This document shows, piece after piece, positions 22,673 to 36,626 of a stretch of 64,000 nucleotides of DNA. How positions within the stretch are numbered: the first letter of the stretch is position 1; each line of letters opens with the position of its first letter. This stretch comes from Riptortus pedestris (lineage: Eukaryota; Arthropoda; Insecta; Hemiptera; Alydidae), in the NCBI GenBank assembly GCA_019009955.1, contig CM032231.1:42922501-42986500 (forward strand), in the 5' to 3' direction. A model generated the notes under the pieces. That model was not told the origin of the DNA and made no database searches. It saw only the letters and a program-made list of their open reading frames with translations. The translations under genes and the position numbers were made by a program.

Positions 22673-25600
22673 ATTGCATATGGAAATATTGATTAATAAT
22701 CCAGCATAATGAATACAATAAGGGGTAGCTTTCATTATCATTTCGAACTTTCCTCAGGAACTTAGCAGACGCCCAAAAGCGTCTTTGCTCCAGTTCGTAC
22801 AGGATATTGAAATACAATTCAAACTAATTTTTTTTATTGGTAGAGTTTTATATTTTGTTCGTAAATAACTTTGTTTTCTTTTTCGAATCCCAAGAAATTG
22901 ATATTTGCCATTATTTTCTCAAAAACATTTTATTATTTGACGAAACTCCGTCCAATTTTCTGTTCTACATGTTTCGCGTTTTCTTTACCTCTTTCAGAAA
23001 CAAAATCTTAAAGTAAATTGCAAAGAACTATCAAAGGAGCCATTGTTTTTAATATCTTATTAAATTAATAAAATTTCCCTCTTTTTATTAAGCACTTAAA
23101 ATTTTTGTAATTGGTTAATGTCATTTATTCATTGGCGAACCGTCTTTTGAGACTTTGTGCGAACGTCAGTATCAGAGGAAGAATGTCTATCTAAGACGGC
23201 CTTGGACTGTCTTCGTTTTTTAGCTTAATACTCTGTTTCTCAATAAAACAAATATGTAGAAATAAGTTGAGTATTTCAAAAACAAAAATATTTAATAAAG
23301 TGTAGCGAATAATAAAGTTTATTTAGGAAATTTGAACCCTGGCCTGTTAGTGTTGAACCTCGCTCCTTATATCAAACCATCCTTTCCTCTTTTGATCTTC
23401 AATAATAAATTGTTTACACCTGTGTTGACAAGTTCCATTTCGGGAATTTCCCGTTGCTCGGGTTTCGGCATTTCTTCCACATCTGATTAAAATTAAATCA
23501 ATAAATTTCGAGAGCTTCAGAACATACAATTCATTCCAAACCTAAACCTTCAGGATCCGCCTATTTTGGGACTACTTTAGTGTTAGAACAACTGTAATTG
23601 AGTTGTGTAAGGGATATTCTAAAAACTTAAAAAAAATTAAACTGACCCATAGTCAAGGTTTCTGCAAATGTTAAAAAATTAAGTTGAAGGTGAAATAATC
23701 ATTATTTAACTCTGGCAAGTCGATTATAAGTTAGTTATTTTCTTAAGAATCCCTTGTGAAAATATATATAAAAAAGAAATATTGATGTGCTACTTTTTTT
23801 ATATATAAATCAATATTATATTAAGCTCAAAAGTCCAAGAAGGGTCACAAGACCTGCCTCAGGACTTTGTGGAGGTATAGTGGTCAGCTTGAAACATTGT
23901 TTGATTATGGCATTACGGGCTAAAGGTCACTGTGTCTTTAATCAGATAGCTACTCGATTGCCCTCAATGCTAATTAGGAATTTGAGGAACAGATGTAATT
24001 TCTATTTAAAACTCGGTAAGCTCACCGCTAAATTAACTTCAGCGTGTAATCCCCAGATTTCCCTTTTTTCAATAGAGCTGCTAATATTTATAATGAGTTT
24101 CCTCATACAATTTTGAGAAACTAAGTTAAATGTTTGGACGTGAAACAAAATAGTAATGCTTTTCTAAGCTATTGAAGGTATTAATATTAACCTATTTCAG
24201 AACTATTTCTGCCATTATGGACGATAACAATCTGTTGGAATAAATAATAGTTATGAGTTGGACTTAAAGGGCAAATCCAGGTTGTTCGTCGGGAAGCAAT
24301 TGGTTGTCAGATCACGGCGTTGTACGTGCTTCTCCTTCCTTACCCCTCTCCTTTACAATCACACCATCTGTTGCCACCCCCCTCTGCCTCTGTCATTGGC
24401 GAGGGTGGGGGTGGGGGGTTCCTACCCCCTCCCTTATTTCAATATCTGATTTCTGGTCACCTACATCGGGGATTGGCTCGATTTGTTATACAGTTCAGGC
24501 AGGGCCATTACGCAATTTATCTCAACACCTGGGGAATTATTAATTTTGCTCAGTTCTCTCTAGCCATGAGAAATCACGGAAGGGAACTGTTTGTAGTCAG
24601 GAGAGTATTGTATGCTATTCATAACATTATGTAACACAGATTCGCGCAATTTCGGTATATCAACGAACAACTTCTTCTTGGTCTATTTCCTCAGTCGTTA
24701 GTTGTCTTTTAGGAAAACGATTATGAGCATATTGTTGACAAGAATATGTAAAAATAATGCTAAAGGAGCAGACAGCTTACTTCTACAGAAGTGTAAATAA
24801 CTTTGCCATATAATACACAAACTCTTCACTAAACATAAAACACTTGCCGAATATTGAAATAAATAAAAGTTGTAGATATCCAAGGAATACAACAGTACAA
24901 CGTTCAACAGGCTTCTAAATGAATCTCTCGATGTACTCGACCATCATGATGGCATGATTTGGTAATAGCAATGATTTTGGACTCCTAGGAATGATCATAG
25001 TATATTCGCCTGATGCTGCAGCTAGTGAGAGTAGCCGTTGAGATTTACAAAAGCAAACGAGAAATTAAGGACGGTGATATGGCTATAAATTTATGATCTC
25101 GTGCCTTGTCTCTTTCAGGTGATGCCATGTTCCCCATTATTTAAAAAGCAGGTCACTATTTAGTAATATAAGACTAATAAGGAAGCACAAAATGCATATT
25201 ATATATTTTTAGAGCGTCCTCAAGATTAGCAAAATTAAAATATTTTATATTTTTGTATTGATAATAGTAAGTTTGGCAAGGTGCTCTTTGAAATTTTAAA
25301 TCCAATGCACATTAAGTTATATTTATAAAGATATCTAAGGAAATTAATTACATTACCATGAGTTTTTACAAATAATGTCAAACCAAGCCAAAAATTCTTT
25401 TGAAGTATCCTATTACTCCTTTTAGCACTTAATGAAAATAAATTAATTTCTGAATCTGACTAAGTATTTAGCGCTTATAGCAGAATTCGGGTGGAACGAA
25501 TCTACTATATTGAAGGACAAATTTGGCGTTCTAGACCTTAGTTGAAACCTCGTCTCATTGGTTTTGTACAAGTATGGAATGAAATCAATCAAATTGGGAC

Positions 25601-26455
25601 GACGGAGAGGCTAAGTTCATTTATAAATCATAAACATTATTAATCATACCTTCAAACAGCAATTTTGAATTTTTCTTTAGCTGGTATTTTATTCCCTATA
25701 ATCTAGTCGATTTTTAATGTAAAATTTTATTTTTACAATTCCAGAAATATTTTGAAGAAACTTTTAGTAAATTGCTTCACTGAGGAATTGATTCATTTCG
25801 TCGCGTGATACCCAAGCAGAGTAATCTGCTTAACAAATTAAATAAAAAATAAAAAAGATTTCTTAAATTTTACTTTCAAAAAAATTTTATAATTTTTCTT
25901 TAATATTGGTTTTATTAGTAATAATTTGATTACTAATCCATATTGCTTGTCCAATAATTTCTATTTGCTAGTTTCTCGTCAATAACGTGGTAAGCTCTTT
26001 TAAACAAATAATTTGGAAATAAAGCTATACTCTGTAATTTTTCTTTCAATACTGGTTTCAATTTTTGCCCAAGATTTTTTTTTAAATATGAGACATTCAG
26101 AGTTTAGTAATTTAATGAGACATCCTTAAAAAAACGTCTATCTCCTTGTTATTTATTATTTCTTACAATAGAATTCAGTTGCCAGGCAGGGTTGCTGATA
26201 GCAAATCACCGTCTCTATCTGTAGTAGTCTTGACTGAAAGAAAGTTTGCAGCAGTAAATCCTTCAAGAGTGATACCTGAAACAGAATCTAAAGTAGATTT
26301 ATCAGGCTGAGTTCCATTTGGCTAATAAGATCTCCAAAGAGGCTTCTCAGAAGCAGACCGTGCATTTCGAGCAGTTACTTAGCTTATTCTCTTTTGTGGC
26401 CGAGATTCGACCCGAATCAACTTATGACAAACATCAACCATATTCGTTCCGTAGT
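22673..26455. other. No gene seen
   Basis: AT-rich apparently single-copy sequence. Overlapping plus-strand frames at 24258-24634 come from a C/T- and G-rich patch and show no known domain. A 109-codon frame at 23787-24116 is also unconvincing. Confidence 0.5.
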
Positions 26456-27042
26456 AAAAAAGTCCGTCACGCAGGGGTGGCGTAACGTAAGCAGATTTCC
26501 CTCTTGTAGATAAATAATAGATACCCAACAATAAACCTACATACTGCTAACACAGCACCACTGTAAATGTAAAGTGAATAAATGCAAACGGTAATAAGAA
26601 ATTTCAATCAATCAAATTTTAGTAGCCCAAGAATTTAAGACGGGGAGGGGCACAAGAACATATTAGCATTTACCTCGTATAATAATGGTCTTTGGAAATC
26701 AATATTTGGTATTTAAGCTTCGAATAATGTGGCTTATTACATAACAGAGTATTGATTATGCAACAGTGGGGGTTTACTGAAGGCTGAAAACTGAAAAATG
26801 CAAATATATCGGTAAATGTATCTAAAAATATTTATAGTAAATGTAATTTGCAATAAGATTGACTCTATACAATTTTTCGATCCGACGTATAGTAACGGCG
26901 ATATTTCGAATTTTCAAAAATCCCCACTCTAAACCCCCCTCCCACTCGTCTGATTTCACCCATTAACGAACTTGACTTTTCTTTTTACATAAAAATATCG
27001 AGTTTGGTAACGATCAAACACAAATTGTGACCACTAGAGCGA

Positions 27043-27095
<53 letters not shown>

Positions 27096-27255
27096 TTTAT
27101 ACGAGTCTATATATATACATACATATATAATTTTGAACGAGCCTCATTTTCGTCATCTCCTGGGTAGGATCGATGGACATTCGAAGAAAAAGTTTTGAAA
27201 ATCGCGGATGAGTACGGCCACAATAGCTGATTGCCCTTAAGGGAATCTGCTAAAA
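26456..27255 (-). mobile_element. Family H element, both ends
   Basis: From AGTCCGTCACGCAGGGGTGG (26461) to TGATTGCCCTTAAGGGAATC and TGCTAAAAG at the 5' end. The TA region (about 27045-27130) is expanded and interrupted. The 3' module includes AACACAGCACCACTG and ACCTCGTATAATAATGGTC, as in the long subtype, with a deletion in the middle. Confidence 0.85.
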
Positions 27256-29649
27256 GCCGTACGGAGGATATTTTTCAATAGTGGACGCAGTTTAAGCATT
27301 TTTATTCTTCTATAAAGTTTATCTAAAGACGTTACCTTCCACAATACATGTGAGGTTATGAAAGGAGAGCTACATGAAATGTCATGGTCGAACTCGAAGA
27401 TTTTGGACTGAAAAATCCTATGAATTTCTGTATTTCATGAACATTCTTAAATTTTTTAAAGTTCCATCATGATCGCATTTTCTGGCCCAAAGGATGGCCA
27501 CGAATCCATATAATGCGTGCTTAATCTACATGAATAATCTGCTTAGTTAATGCGTGAAGGACGTTTTATGGAAGTAACAATGAATAGTGAAAATACATAA
27601 AAATTAATAAATCATCCCAAGCTTCGGAAGGGCTGAAAGGTGTAAAATATGTAGCAATTAACAACCTTCCAATGCGTTGTAAAAGTTAGTATATCAAAGT
27701 ACAAGTCATTTTATTCAATTGGAACCAAATCATAAGGCATATATCAAATTAATTAGCTGATGACAATCATGTCCACTGAGTCACAATACAAAATATGTAG
27801 CAATTAACACTTAGAATAAATAAACACGTCAACTTACAAGTTAGGTTATTCAATCAGCGGTTTGAGCTACACAGCTTTCAAGGAAATCATTTTGTGTCTT
27901 TAAATAATAGAATATACTGGAATAAAACAGATCCCCCTAAAATCCCTAAATGGTAAAATTTTAAATATCCTTTCACCAGATGTTTTCAATAAATGATTTT
28001 ATTCTGATGGCTTTTATAAGCGTTAAGCGCTGCTTAACTTCTCAACGCATGACATGTTCTTATTCGGCTATCTCACTTTGTCTTCCTCTCTGTCACATTT
28101 CTCCTTGGATTTAATCTCGGCTGAACTCCCTATTATCCTCTACCTCTTTCTTCATCTCATTCCTGAGAACAGGCAATTTGTCTTCAATTTCCTTTCTTCA
28201 TACCCTTTATCCAGGAAATCTTAGTCTATTATAAGACGGAATTAACAAAAATAAAATGAATCAGTGCTAAAATGTAATTTAATTTATAATTATATTTATT
28301 TCTGACAAAATGCCCTTAATATACCTATTCGTAATAAAAATGTTCTTAATCTTTAATTTATTTATCCTTTGTAAGCAACAGTGCTCAATGATCTCCTTTG
28401 GATAGAAAGGTACCCAGTTTCTTCACTTGGGTTAAGTAAAATTCATTGGGGGTTTGACCACATCTACAGTGTTCTATACGACTCGTGATGCCGATTTTTA
28501 GATTATTTTAATTTTACTTAATTATGCCTTAATTAGTATAAATTAACAATTTTATTTTCGTCTGAGAAAGTTGTAATGGCAATGAGTTGTCTCACTTATT
28601 TAAGGAGATACGATATATATATTTTCATATATGTGTGTGCGTACATTTCCATTTTTTTAAATAATGGAAAATTATGGAACTTAAACAGAGCTTTTTCTTA
28701 TGCCATGTTTTGAGATTTCAGTGGGGAGAAATAGACAGTCAAACCAGCCACAAAAATCAGGCTTTTTGCTACTTTGTTTTTTTTTCTATACGACTATCTA
28801 TTTTTACTATATATACAGCCCTGATGATTGAGTTTGAGCTCCGAAAGTATTTTCTTCAGTAAAGAATTCTAGAATACAGTTAGCATATTTGAATTTTTAT
28901 TATGGAATATGGAACCTTCTGTTATTATTATTAGCAAACCAAGACTTAGTCCTGTCGCCAAGAATCCGATCTCTATAATGCAGTCGTTTTCAATTGTGAA
29001 TAACTTGTGCTTTTTGTACTTGATTTTATTTTTTATCAGCCTTCATTTTACCATACAGTTATTATGCGATATTCAAATTGAACTACATTCACAATAATCA
29101 TCTAATACTCAGGTTAAGTTTAATGTGGTTTTAATGTTGGGTACATAGAGTGAGAAAAGGAAGAAATTTAAATTTGCAGATGACTTCATTGTCCTGATAT
29201 GATAGACACCCCTGTATGGGGGAAATCGTGTTTAATATATGCATATTGAAATATTTGTATTATTTTATTGGTGCCGGTCCCTGGGGCACTAATTAAGATT
29301 GCAGTATATTGTATGTTTTTGTTCTTGAGAGAACGTTACACACCTATAGAATATATACAAAAATATGCAATTAAAACATTTTTGGCAGTGTTGCCTGATA
29401 TTCATAAACAAATAATAGTAGTATTCTCTAGGTAGTCATTCTCAAATCAGATCATATGTTTGTGATCAAGAGAAATACAGAAAGCTTAATGCTCAAGAAA
29501 AGCGAAGAATACTCACAGAACAAGATGCCATTCTTGAAAAACACTGCGTGGACTGAAACTTTCAAAATAATGTTTTTTCTAAAGGAAATGTTTTAATAGG
29601 CTAGTACACAGAACCATATGTTGATTAATTAATTACACACTGATCACAT
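27256..29649. other. No gene seen; short family H 3'-end remnant near 27533-27577
   Basis: AT-rich. AATCTGCTTAGTTAATGCGT, then GAAGGACGTTTTA, at 27535 resembles a solitary family H 3' end that has lost part of its hairpin. No coding region is recognised. Confidence 0.45.
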
Positions 29650-30047
29650 TACAGCACACGATGCCATTAAACTTAGTAAAAGAGAGATAAGCATAAAATG
29701 GGAAGTGTAATGGCGTCTAACACAAACAAAACTACGAGAAATAAAAAAAAAAAAAACCTTATTCGTGAATGGCTGTCAAGTAATCAGGACACTAGTAGAG
29801 AAGAAGTAGTTCTTGCTCGTTTGAGACATGTCCATTCTCGGATAACACACGGACACCTCATGACTAGGACTGAACCATCTTTATGTATACTATGTAATAC
29901 ACAACTATCAAACAATTACTTACAGACTGAAGACAAATAACCGACAAGAACTTACCCACCAACCTATCAGAGCTACTACACAACAGTCCATACATCGCGA
30001 TAATCACGAAACACCTCCAACAGACACAAATTTTCAACCACATTTAA
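29650..30047 (+). pseudogene. LINE ORF2 C-terminal fragment with frameshift
   Basis: One frame reads SREEVVLARLRHVHSRITH, then GHLMTRTEPSLCILCNTQLS, the start of the zinc knuckle. A frame change then gives KNLPTNLSELLHNSPYIAII and KHLQQTQIFNHI, with a stop at 30045-30047. The tail matches the fragment at 790-1051 (IIKHLKDINIFN). The last part of the knuckle is damaged. Upstream, HDAIKLSKREISIKWEV extends the similarity to about 29650 in another frame. It is a dead 5'-truncated copy. Confidence 0.75.
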
Positions 30048-30191
30048 AACTTAGATCGAACCGTACACATAAAGAATTAGCATCTGCTCCCATTAATATC
30101 CATTGGGAAAAACTTAAATGTGCTCTTACGACTGTAGATATTTTAACATATTTTTTACTTTATAATAAGTTGTCTATAAAATTAAATTAAA

Positions 30192-30307
30192 TTATTTATT
30201 AATGTCCACTTTTTGCAACTAAGGCTAATTGGGACTGGTTATCTACAGGTTACCACCTTTTTCTAGCCAGGCGGGACGCTTTAACTCACATGGCTAATCT
30301 GAGCCCC
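30192..30307 (-). mobile_element. SINE, reverse, internally deleted
   Basis: The tail TTATTTATTAATGTCCAC, then TTTTTGCAACTAAGGC and the block GGTTACCACCTTTTTCTAGCC are joined directly to CTTTAACTCACATGGC and GAGCCCC. About 100 bp, including the B box, is missing. Confidence 0.8.
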
Positions 30308-31204
30308 TAAAAGGTGGCTATAGCAACTTTTATAAGATGAGTCAATGTGAGTCGCTGAAATTGCGACACACCTCAATAAATAAATAATACAATTCAAGAA
30401 TTTTTCCTGACAGGTTCAAATACGTTTTTTCCAAAACGATGGAATATAACATGTTTCAAAGCTTTAATGTTGTATTTGGTGGGCTGAAAAAATATGAGCA
30501 GTATATTTTAGTTCCAGTTCTAGCCCTTCTTGATTAATTGTCGACACGTTTTGAAGTATATCGGTTAGACAGCTTATCGAACTGGAATGTAAAACCGATT
30601 GCATATCCTTGGCCTGTTCAATATTCCCTCGCCGTCGGACCCGGGATATCCTGCTATTGTGTAACCGAGGGCTTCCAACCCAATTGTCTGCCTTCTGAAT
30701 GTAAGGCCTCATCAGGGAAACATTTTACTGCTAAAGAGAGGATCCCCTACACCTCCTTGGCATCGATCCTCTACTACTGCTTCCTCTTCCTTTCAGAAAT
30801 TCAACTATCCTCTCGAATATTAAGCAGCTACGATAAAATTGGCTTAGTTTCGCCGTGCGGGGTAACTAAGGGAACATGTAGCCGGAAAGCTGCCATTGTG
30901 TAGAGATAGTCGAATGCATACCATGAATTCCATACTGACTGTTAGTAGGAACCACTTTATGATACTAATAAAGATAGCGTGGTCTTGCCTAGTAGTTACA
31001 AGATTGGGCGAATTTTGAATTACAGACTTCCAGCCATCACAGAAAAGTCATCTCTGCTTACCGATGACCATCAAGTAAAGCTGATAACCCACATTCAAAT
31101 AAGAAATAATTATTTTTTTAATTGTATTAATTTATGTGGTTCTCAGATACGTGACAAAAAGATTTGTATGACGGCGTTTCGAAACTTTTTACTACCTTTA
31201 TGGA
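30308..31204. other. No gene called
   Basis: A relatively GC-rich stretch at about 30460-30910 is open for 121 codons on plus and 82 codons on minus. The minus frame (SRVRRRGNIEQAKDMQSVLH) looks slightly more protein-like, but no family is recognised. Confidence 0.4.
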
Positions 31205-31430
31205 GGGGCTCAGGTTAGCCATGCGAGTTAAAGCGTTCCCTTTAAACTCACATGGTAAATCTAGAGTGGCGAGTTCGATTCCCGCCTGGGCAAGGGAATT
31301 TACTTAGTGACGAAATTCATTAAATAAAATCCTAAGTCCCACCTTGGCTAGAAAAGGGTGGTAACCTGTAGATAACCCGTCCCAGTTAGCCTCAGTTGCA
31401 AAAAGTGGACGATAATAAATAATAATAATA
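31205..31430 (+). mobile_element. tRNA-derived SINE, near full length
   Basis: GGGGCTCAGGTTAGCCATGC, B box GAGTTCGATTCCCGCC, and tail GATAATAAATAATAATA. The flanks TACCTTTATGGAG and TACCTTTTTAGAG (11 of 13 matching) may be a decayed target-site duplication. Confidence 0.85.
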
Positions 31431-32496
31431 CTAATTACCTTTTTAGAGACCTAAAATACAAATGTACAATTTTTTTGTTTAATTCATTAGTGTAATTAAT
31501 ATTAACATGTTATGAATTATATTGACAAGTTCTACTTACAAAACTGTAATTAATTAGAGCAGCATTATAGTGAAAATATGAGGTAAACCTAAAAGTCCTG
31601 TAATAAACAAAGAGCTGTAACTGCAATTTTAAACTGCAATAGCTTCAATGGGAAGTGAATAAATGCCATTGCATTACGTGCTTATGTCACCAAAAATGAT
31701 CAAAAACCTAAACATTTCTATAAAATAAAAAAGCATGGGCAAGGTGCGTGCACTACATTTGTCAAACTTTGTTCTGGCGGGGGGAGAGAGGGCAGCTAAT
31801 TCCGAAGGATTAAATATAATAACAAATAACCTGTCGCTCTTCGTTCACACGCGCCTCAACTTCCAATAATGTGCTACAACTGCTCTCCCGATACAGCTAC
31901 AGTAATTATGTGCTCGTAATTAATGAAGAAATTCTTACTTATATGTCATTCGGACTCAAGTGTATGTACATACTCTCTGTGAATATCAAAGCCCAATTCT
32001 TTATTAATAGAATAATTTTAGGACTTAGTTTTAGCACTTAAGACTTAATCACCCCCTTGGATGTCCCCGGGCTTTCATACGAGAGCACCCCTCCCCCATT
32101 TAGGACGTCAGGATAAGATAGTGTAAGTTAGTATAGTCTTATTTACAATAAATTGTCGACTTCTTTAAACTATTTTTCTTCATTCCTCTAAACCTATCAT
32201 CCTTCTTTCGATTTCTCCTAACCACCCACAATCCAACCGGTTACACCCGCCCCCTTGGTTAACTCACATAATCAATACCATCCTAAATTCGAACCACTCC
32301 CCCTTCAATTGACACTGAGGTATAGAAAAAGGAACCTACCTTCCTTCACCCCAAATAGTGACTTGGCTATAACTAATACTTAACAATGCCTAGAGCAGGC
32401 TATCAGACAAAAAAAAAATGAATCAAGTACAAAACTCTGGAATGCAAGAAAACACACAAAACCTACATTAACCTATGCAAACAATTTGGACTTAAC
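31431..32496. other. No gene seen
   Basis: Apparently single-copy sequence with no recognisable coding region. Less AT-rich at about 31770-32350. Confidence 0.45.
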
Positions 32497-32766
32497 ATAT
32501 GTTATTATAGGGGTTCAGCTTTGCCATGTGAGTTAAAGCGTTGACCATAATCTTACATGGTAAACCTAGAATGGCGAGTTCGATTCTTGCCTGGACAAAG
32601 GAAATTATTTAGAGACGAAATTCATTAAATAACATCCTAAAATCCCACCCTGGCTAGAAAATCCGAAATTAGTTAGGTCGTAACCAGTAGATCGACCGTC
32701 CCAATTAGCCTAAGTTCCAAAAGGTGGACGTTAATAAATATTAATAATAATAATATGTTATTATAG
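32497..32766 (+). mobile_element. tRNA-derived SINE with perfect 14-bp target-site duplication
   Basis: SINE at 32511-32752. B box GAGTTCGATTCTTGCC and tail TTAATAAATATTAATAATAA. ATATGTTATTATAG is repeated exactly at 32497-32510 and 32753-32766, which fixes both boundaries and implies target-primed insertion. Confidence 0.92.
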
Positions 32767-33157
32767 TTGGTTATATTAAAACTGTATGAACGTATTTACT
32801 CAGGGTGTTTTTTATCATTTATGATATTCTTATATCTAGCTATTTGTACAGCTTCTATTTTTTGAAGCCCAGAGTGTAAGTTTTGGAATATTAAATTAGG
32901 CTCTTATTGAATTCATCATATTGTATTCATGATTATGTCGGTCTGTTGAAAAATTTCATTTAGAAGAGTGCTGAATATCGTATTCGAGCTAGAATCGGTA
33001 TCGTGATAAAGGAATTCATTTTCTCAAGAATACCTCGAGTTCGTTCCTTTGTATGTGTAAAAGTTTCATACTCCCTTTTATTTCTAAATTCATTATCATT
33101 CGTTTTAAGGCGTCATTCAGTTTATACAAATGTTGATTGTGAAAAATGTACATGTAA
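32767..33157. other. No gene seen
   Basis: AT-rich sequence between a SINE and a family H element. Confidence 0.45.
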
Positions 33158-34564
33158 TTTTAGCAGATTTCCCTTAAGGGAAATCAGCTATTGAGGCCGT
33201 ACTCGTGACGCGAGTTTCGAAAAATTTCTTCAAATGTCCATCGATCCTACCCAGGAGATGACGAAAATGAGGTCCGTTCAAAATTATATATATATATATA
33301 TAAAATTGTAACCTCTGTCTGTACATTGATTTTTTTCGCGAAATTTTACGATAACTTTTCGTTTCACATGTCATAGACACCATAACTGCATTTTGTTTCT
33401 TTGGTGTCTGTTTGTTTGTTTATTTGTTTGTTTGTTACCTTTTCACGCATAAACGGCTGAACCGAATTTTATGAAACTTGGTATGTATATTACTACTAAC
33501 CCAACTTAGACTTTAGGCTATATTAATATTCTCTGGGACGAATAGGAGTGGGGGTTATAAGGGAAGCCAGAAATTAAAAATAGCGATATTTCGTTTCCTA
33601 TTGGTTTTTCGGAAAATATGTTCATAACAAAAGTTGTTTATTTTGTTATTTAAAGTAACATTTGTTATATACACTTTTTTCGTATACCGAATTATAAACG
33701 AGATATACGCTGAAACCTATAGCGGAAGTGAATAATTTTATCTGGGACAAAAGACCCAACCGAAATAAATAAAACTCGGTATATGTATTAGCACTAACGC
33801 TTTTATTATAACAAGCCATACCAACATTTCTAGGGACGGGCAGGAGTGGGGGTTATGAGGGAAGCCAGAAATTAAAAATAGCGATATTTCGTTTCCTATT
33901 GGGTTTTCGGCAAATATGAACATAACAAAAGTTGTTTATTTTGTAATTTAGAGTAACTTTTGTTAATACACTATCGTCGTATACCGAAGTATAAATGTGT
34001 TATACGCTAAAAATTATAGCGGGAGTCAACAATTTTATTTGGCACAAAAGACTCAACCGAACTAAACCAAACTCGGTATGTCAATTAGTACTAACGCCTT
34101 CCTTATAATAAGCCATACTAACATTTCTAGGGACGGGCAGGAGTGGGGGTTGTAAGGGAGGCCTGAAATTAATAATAGTGATTTCCTATTGGGGTTTCAC
34201 CAAATATGCACATAAAAAAAGTTGTTTATTTTGTTATTTAGAGAAATTTCCTCAACACTTCATTTCAATATGAACTACCAGGTACCTCACCTTAAAAAAT
34301 TAATTCAAATGTATGTAAATATTTTCTCCTTAATAATTCAAATCTATGCATAATACACAGGAAACGGGAAATATGACAATATGCAGGACAGTGAAGTCTT
34401 ACATAAAAAATTAATTTCATTATTAACAAATCCACAGAAACGACGGGTGTTAACCCTAAACACTGGGACGGCTAAATGTCGTGAAAAGTAAAGTCTTGCC
34501 AAAAATATACCATCACCATTCAGCCTCAAGTGAATTCCCGAGCGAAGCCGGGTATCTGAGCTAG

Positions 34565-34595
<31 letters not shown>

Positions 34596-35254
34596 CTGTT
34601 AACCCTCTAGCGGTAGCAATTTTTGTTTGATCGTTACCAAACTCGGAATTTAATCGTAAAAGAAAGATCAAGTTCGTCAATGGCTGAAATCGGACCAGTG
34701 GGAAGGGGGGTTTAGAGGGGGGATTTTTGAAAATTCGAAATATCTCCGTTACTATTCGTCGGATCGAAAAATTGTTCAAAATCAATCTTATTACAAATTA
34801 AATTTACTATAAATATCGTTATATACATTTATTCTCTATCTTGAATATTAACCGAGATATTTGCATTTTTATAAAGTCTGTGGTCGGGTATAGTTCGGAT
34901 TACGTCGGCCAACTTCGTCATTTCTCGGCTTAGGCGGAAGATTCTTCTAACCTATCGTTTTTAACCTTACCTTAACTTCGTTACTTTGTGAGATTTATGC
35001 AAATACGTTCTGTTCATCCGCCCCCCCTTCTTTAGTTCTTGGACTACTAAAATTTGAGTTATTAAAATATAAATTATTCTTACAATTCAGCAGCCCTTTC
35101 AGTGGGAAATTTATTTTAATTAACTGAAAGATTTCTCATTACCGTTTGTATTTAATCATGGTGGTGTTGTGTTACCAGTATGCAGATTTCTCTAATGTAA
35201 AACTTCACATGGGAAATCTGCTTAGTTTACGCAGCCCCTGCGTGACGGACTTTT
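33158..35254 (+). mobile_element. Family H element, long subtype, split by a Helitron
   Basis: Intact 5' end (TTTTAGCAGATTTCCC with a perfect palindrome at about 33168-33183) and 3' end (GGGAAATCTGCTTAG, CGCAGCCCCTGCG, GACGGACTTTTT at about 35212-35254). The TA tract is interrupted between about 33300 and 34564 by a Helitron-like element in the same orientation. The 3' module matches that of the copy at 3797-4718. Confidence 0.9.
33295..34564 (+). mobile_element. Non-autonomous Helitron-like element, 3-repeat form
   Basis: Same family as 21160-22493. The 5' part is AAATTGTAACCTCTGTCTGT directly out of the TA tract. Three units of about 297 bp are marked by GGAGTGGGGGTT at about 33545, 33843 and 34140. 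The 3' hairpin has a mutated left arm (CCCGAGCGAAGCCGGG), then TATCTGAGCTAG and a T-starting TA tract, matching the expected CTAG|T junction. Confidence 0.85.
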
Positions 35255-36232
35255 TGTTAATTCCATTCGGAAGTATTGGTCTGACGTTACGATGAAGCGT
35301 TGTTTGTACTTGCTGTTCATGTATTTTGCCAATTCAGCGGTGACACTATTATTCTGTGGTATAGAAGTCTGCGGCCTCCATTTTTAATTCTGGTAATTCG
35401 ATGGAGCTATTCCGTAGCTCCGTTATCAAGTAGCTTCCTGCATTGGAGGTTTATACAATGTCTTATTAAGTATTAAATGCTTAGACATCTATTCATGATG
35501 TTTATCCACATACGACGATGCAAATAAAAATTCTGTTCCATAGATTAATTTTAACATCAAATGTCACCTTTTACAAATATCCTAGTGGCAGCGGAAAGTT
35601 TGCTCAATGGAACAGCTGAGCCAATTTGGATGGCGTATTGAAAGTTGCCAAAGAGGGCTTAGAGAACTGTGTTAATAACGGTGATATATCGATGTACAGG
35701 AGTTTAATAATAACGGCACGGTAAAGGGAAGGGGTGGGAGGGGGCGACTCTCAGTTCAAATGCTCAAGTTGGTCTTTAGAGGGCGATAAGCAGCGAATAT
35801 TGATCTAGGATTAGGATTGTCAGGGGCTATCCTAGGATTGGCTGCTTCGATTGGAATGGCCCCTGCGATTCCAGATTATATTACTAAAGCTGAGGAGACA
35901 GTCCCAACTCTCTTGCACTTCGATATTGGCAGCGAAGATTCTATTAATTAGTGGCGACGTCAAGCGGATCCCCTTGGAATCGTAATCACTCCGGGATCAA
36001 TCTGAGGCGATGCTAATTGTACAATATTCCGCCAATAATTGCTTTCCCAAGCCTATAACAACATATAACCGGCTTATTATTTGCAATGCTAACTTTCGTC
36101 AGGCCTTCAGATGAAGCATTGGATGTAAGGGACAACTCACAAGCAGCGGTCAGTTATATCAGTAAAGGAATCAGCTCTTAACCAGAAGTATCAAAACATT
36201 TCCTAAATACAAGAGAGAACGCCTAGCCATAC
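35255..36232. other. No gene seen
   Basis: Apparently single-copy sequence of more balanced composition, with short hairpins such as GGAGCTATTCCGTAGCTCC near 35404. No coding region is recognised. Confidence 0.45.
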
Positions 36233-36586
36233 TTTTTAGCAGATTTTCCTTAAGGGAAATCAGCAATTGACGTCGTACTCATGACGCGATTTTCGAAAAA
36301 TGCCCTCAAATGTCCATCGATTCTTCCAAGGACATGACGAAAATTAGGTCTGTCAAAAACTGTATATATATTATTGTCTGTTAACGCTTTTTTGGTCATT
36401 ACCAAACGACATTTGAACGTTTTATGCAAAAACAAAGATCAAGTTCGTTAATGGCTAAAATCGGACGAGCAGGAGGGTTGGGTTAGAGGAGGGATTTCGA
36501 AAATTCTCCGTCAAAATTCCGTCATTATGCGTTGGATCGAAACATTTAATAGTACCAATTGAAAATATATTTTTATGTATCTTTAT

Positions 36587-36626
<40 letters not shown>

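Noticed and set aside
24258..24634. Three overlapping plus-strand frames of 63-104 codons
   Set aside because: All cross the same pyrimidine- and G-rich patch. None shows conserved features.
30464..30903. Overlapping 121-codon (+) and 82-codon (-) frames
   Set aside because: Reasonable composition, but no recognisable motif, start context or splice signals that decide between strands.
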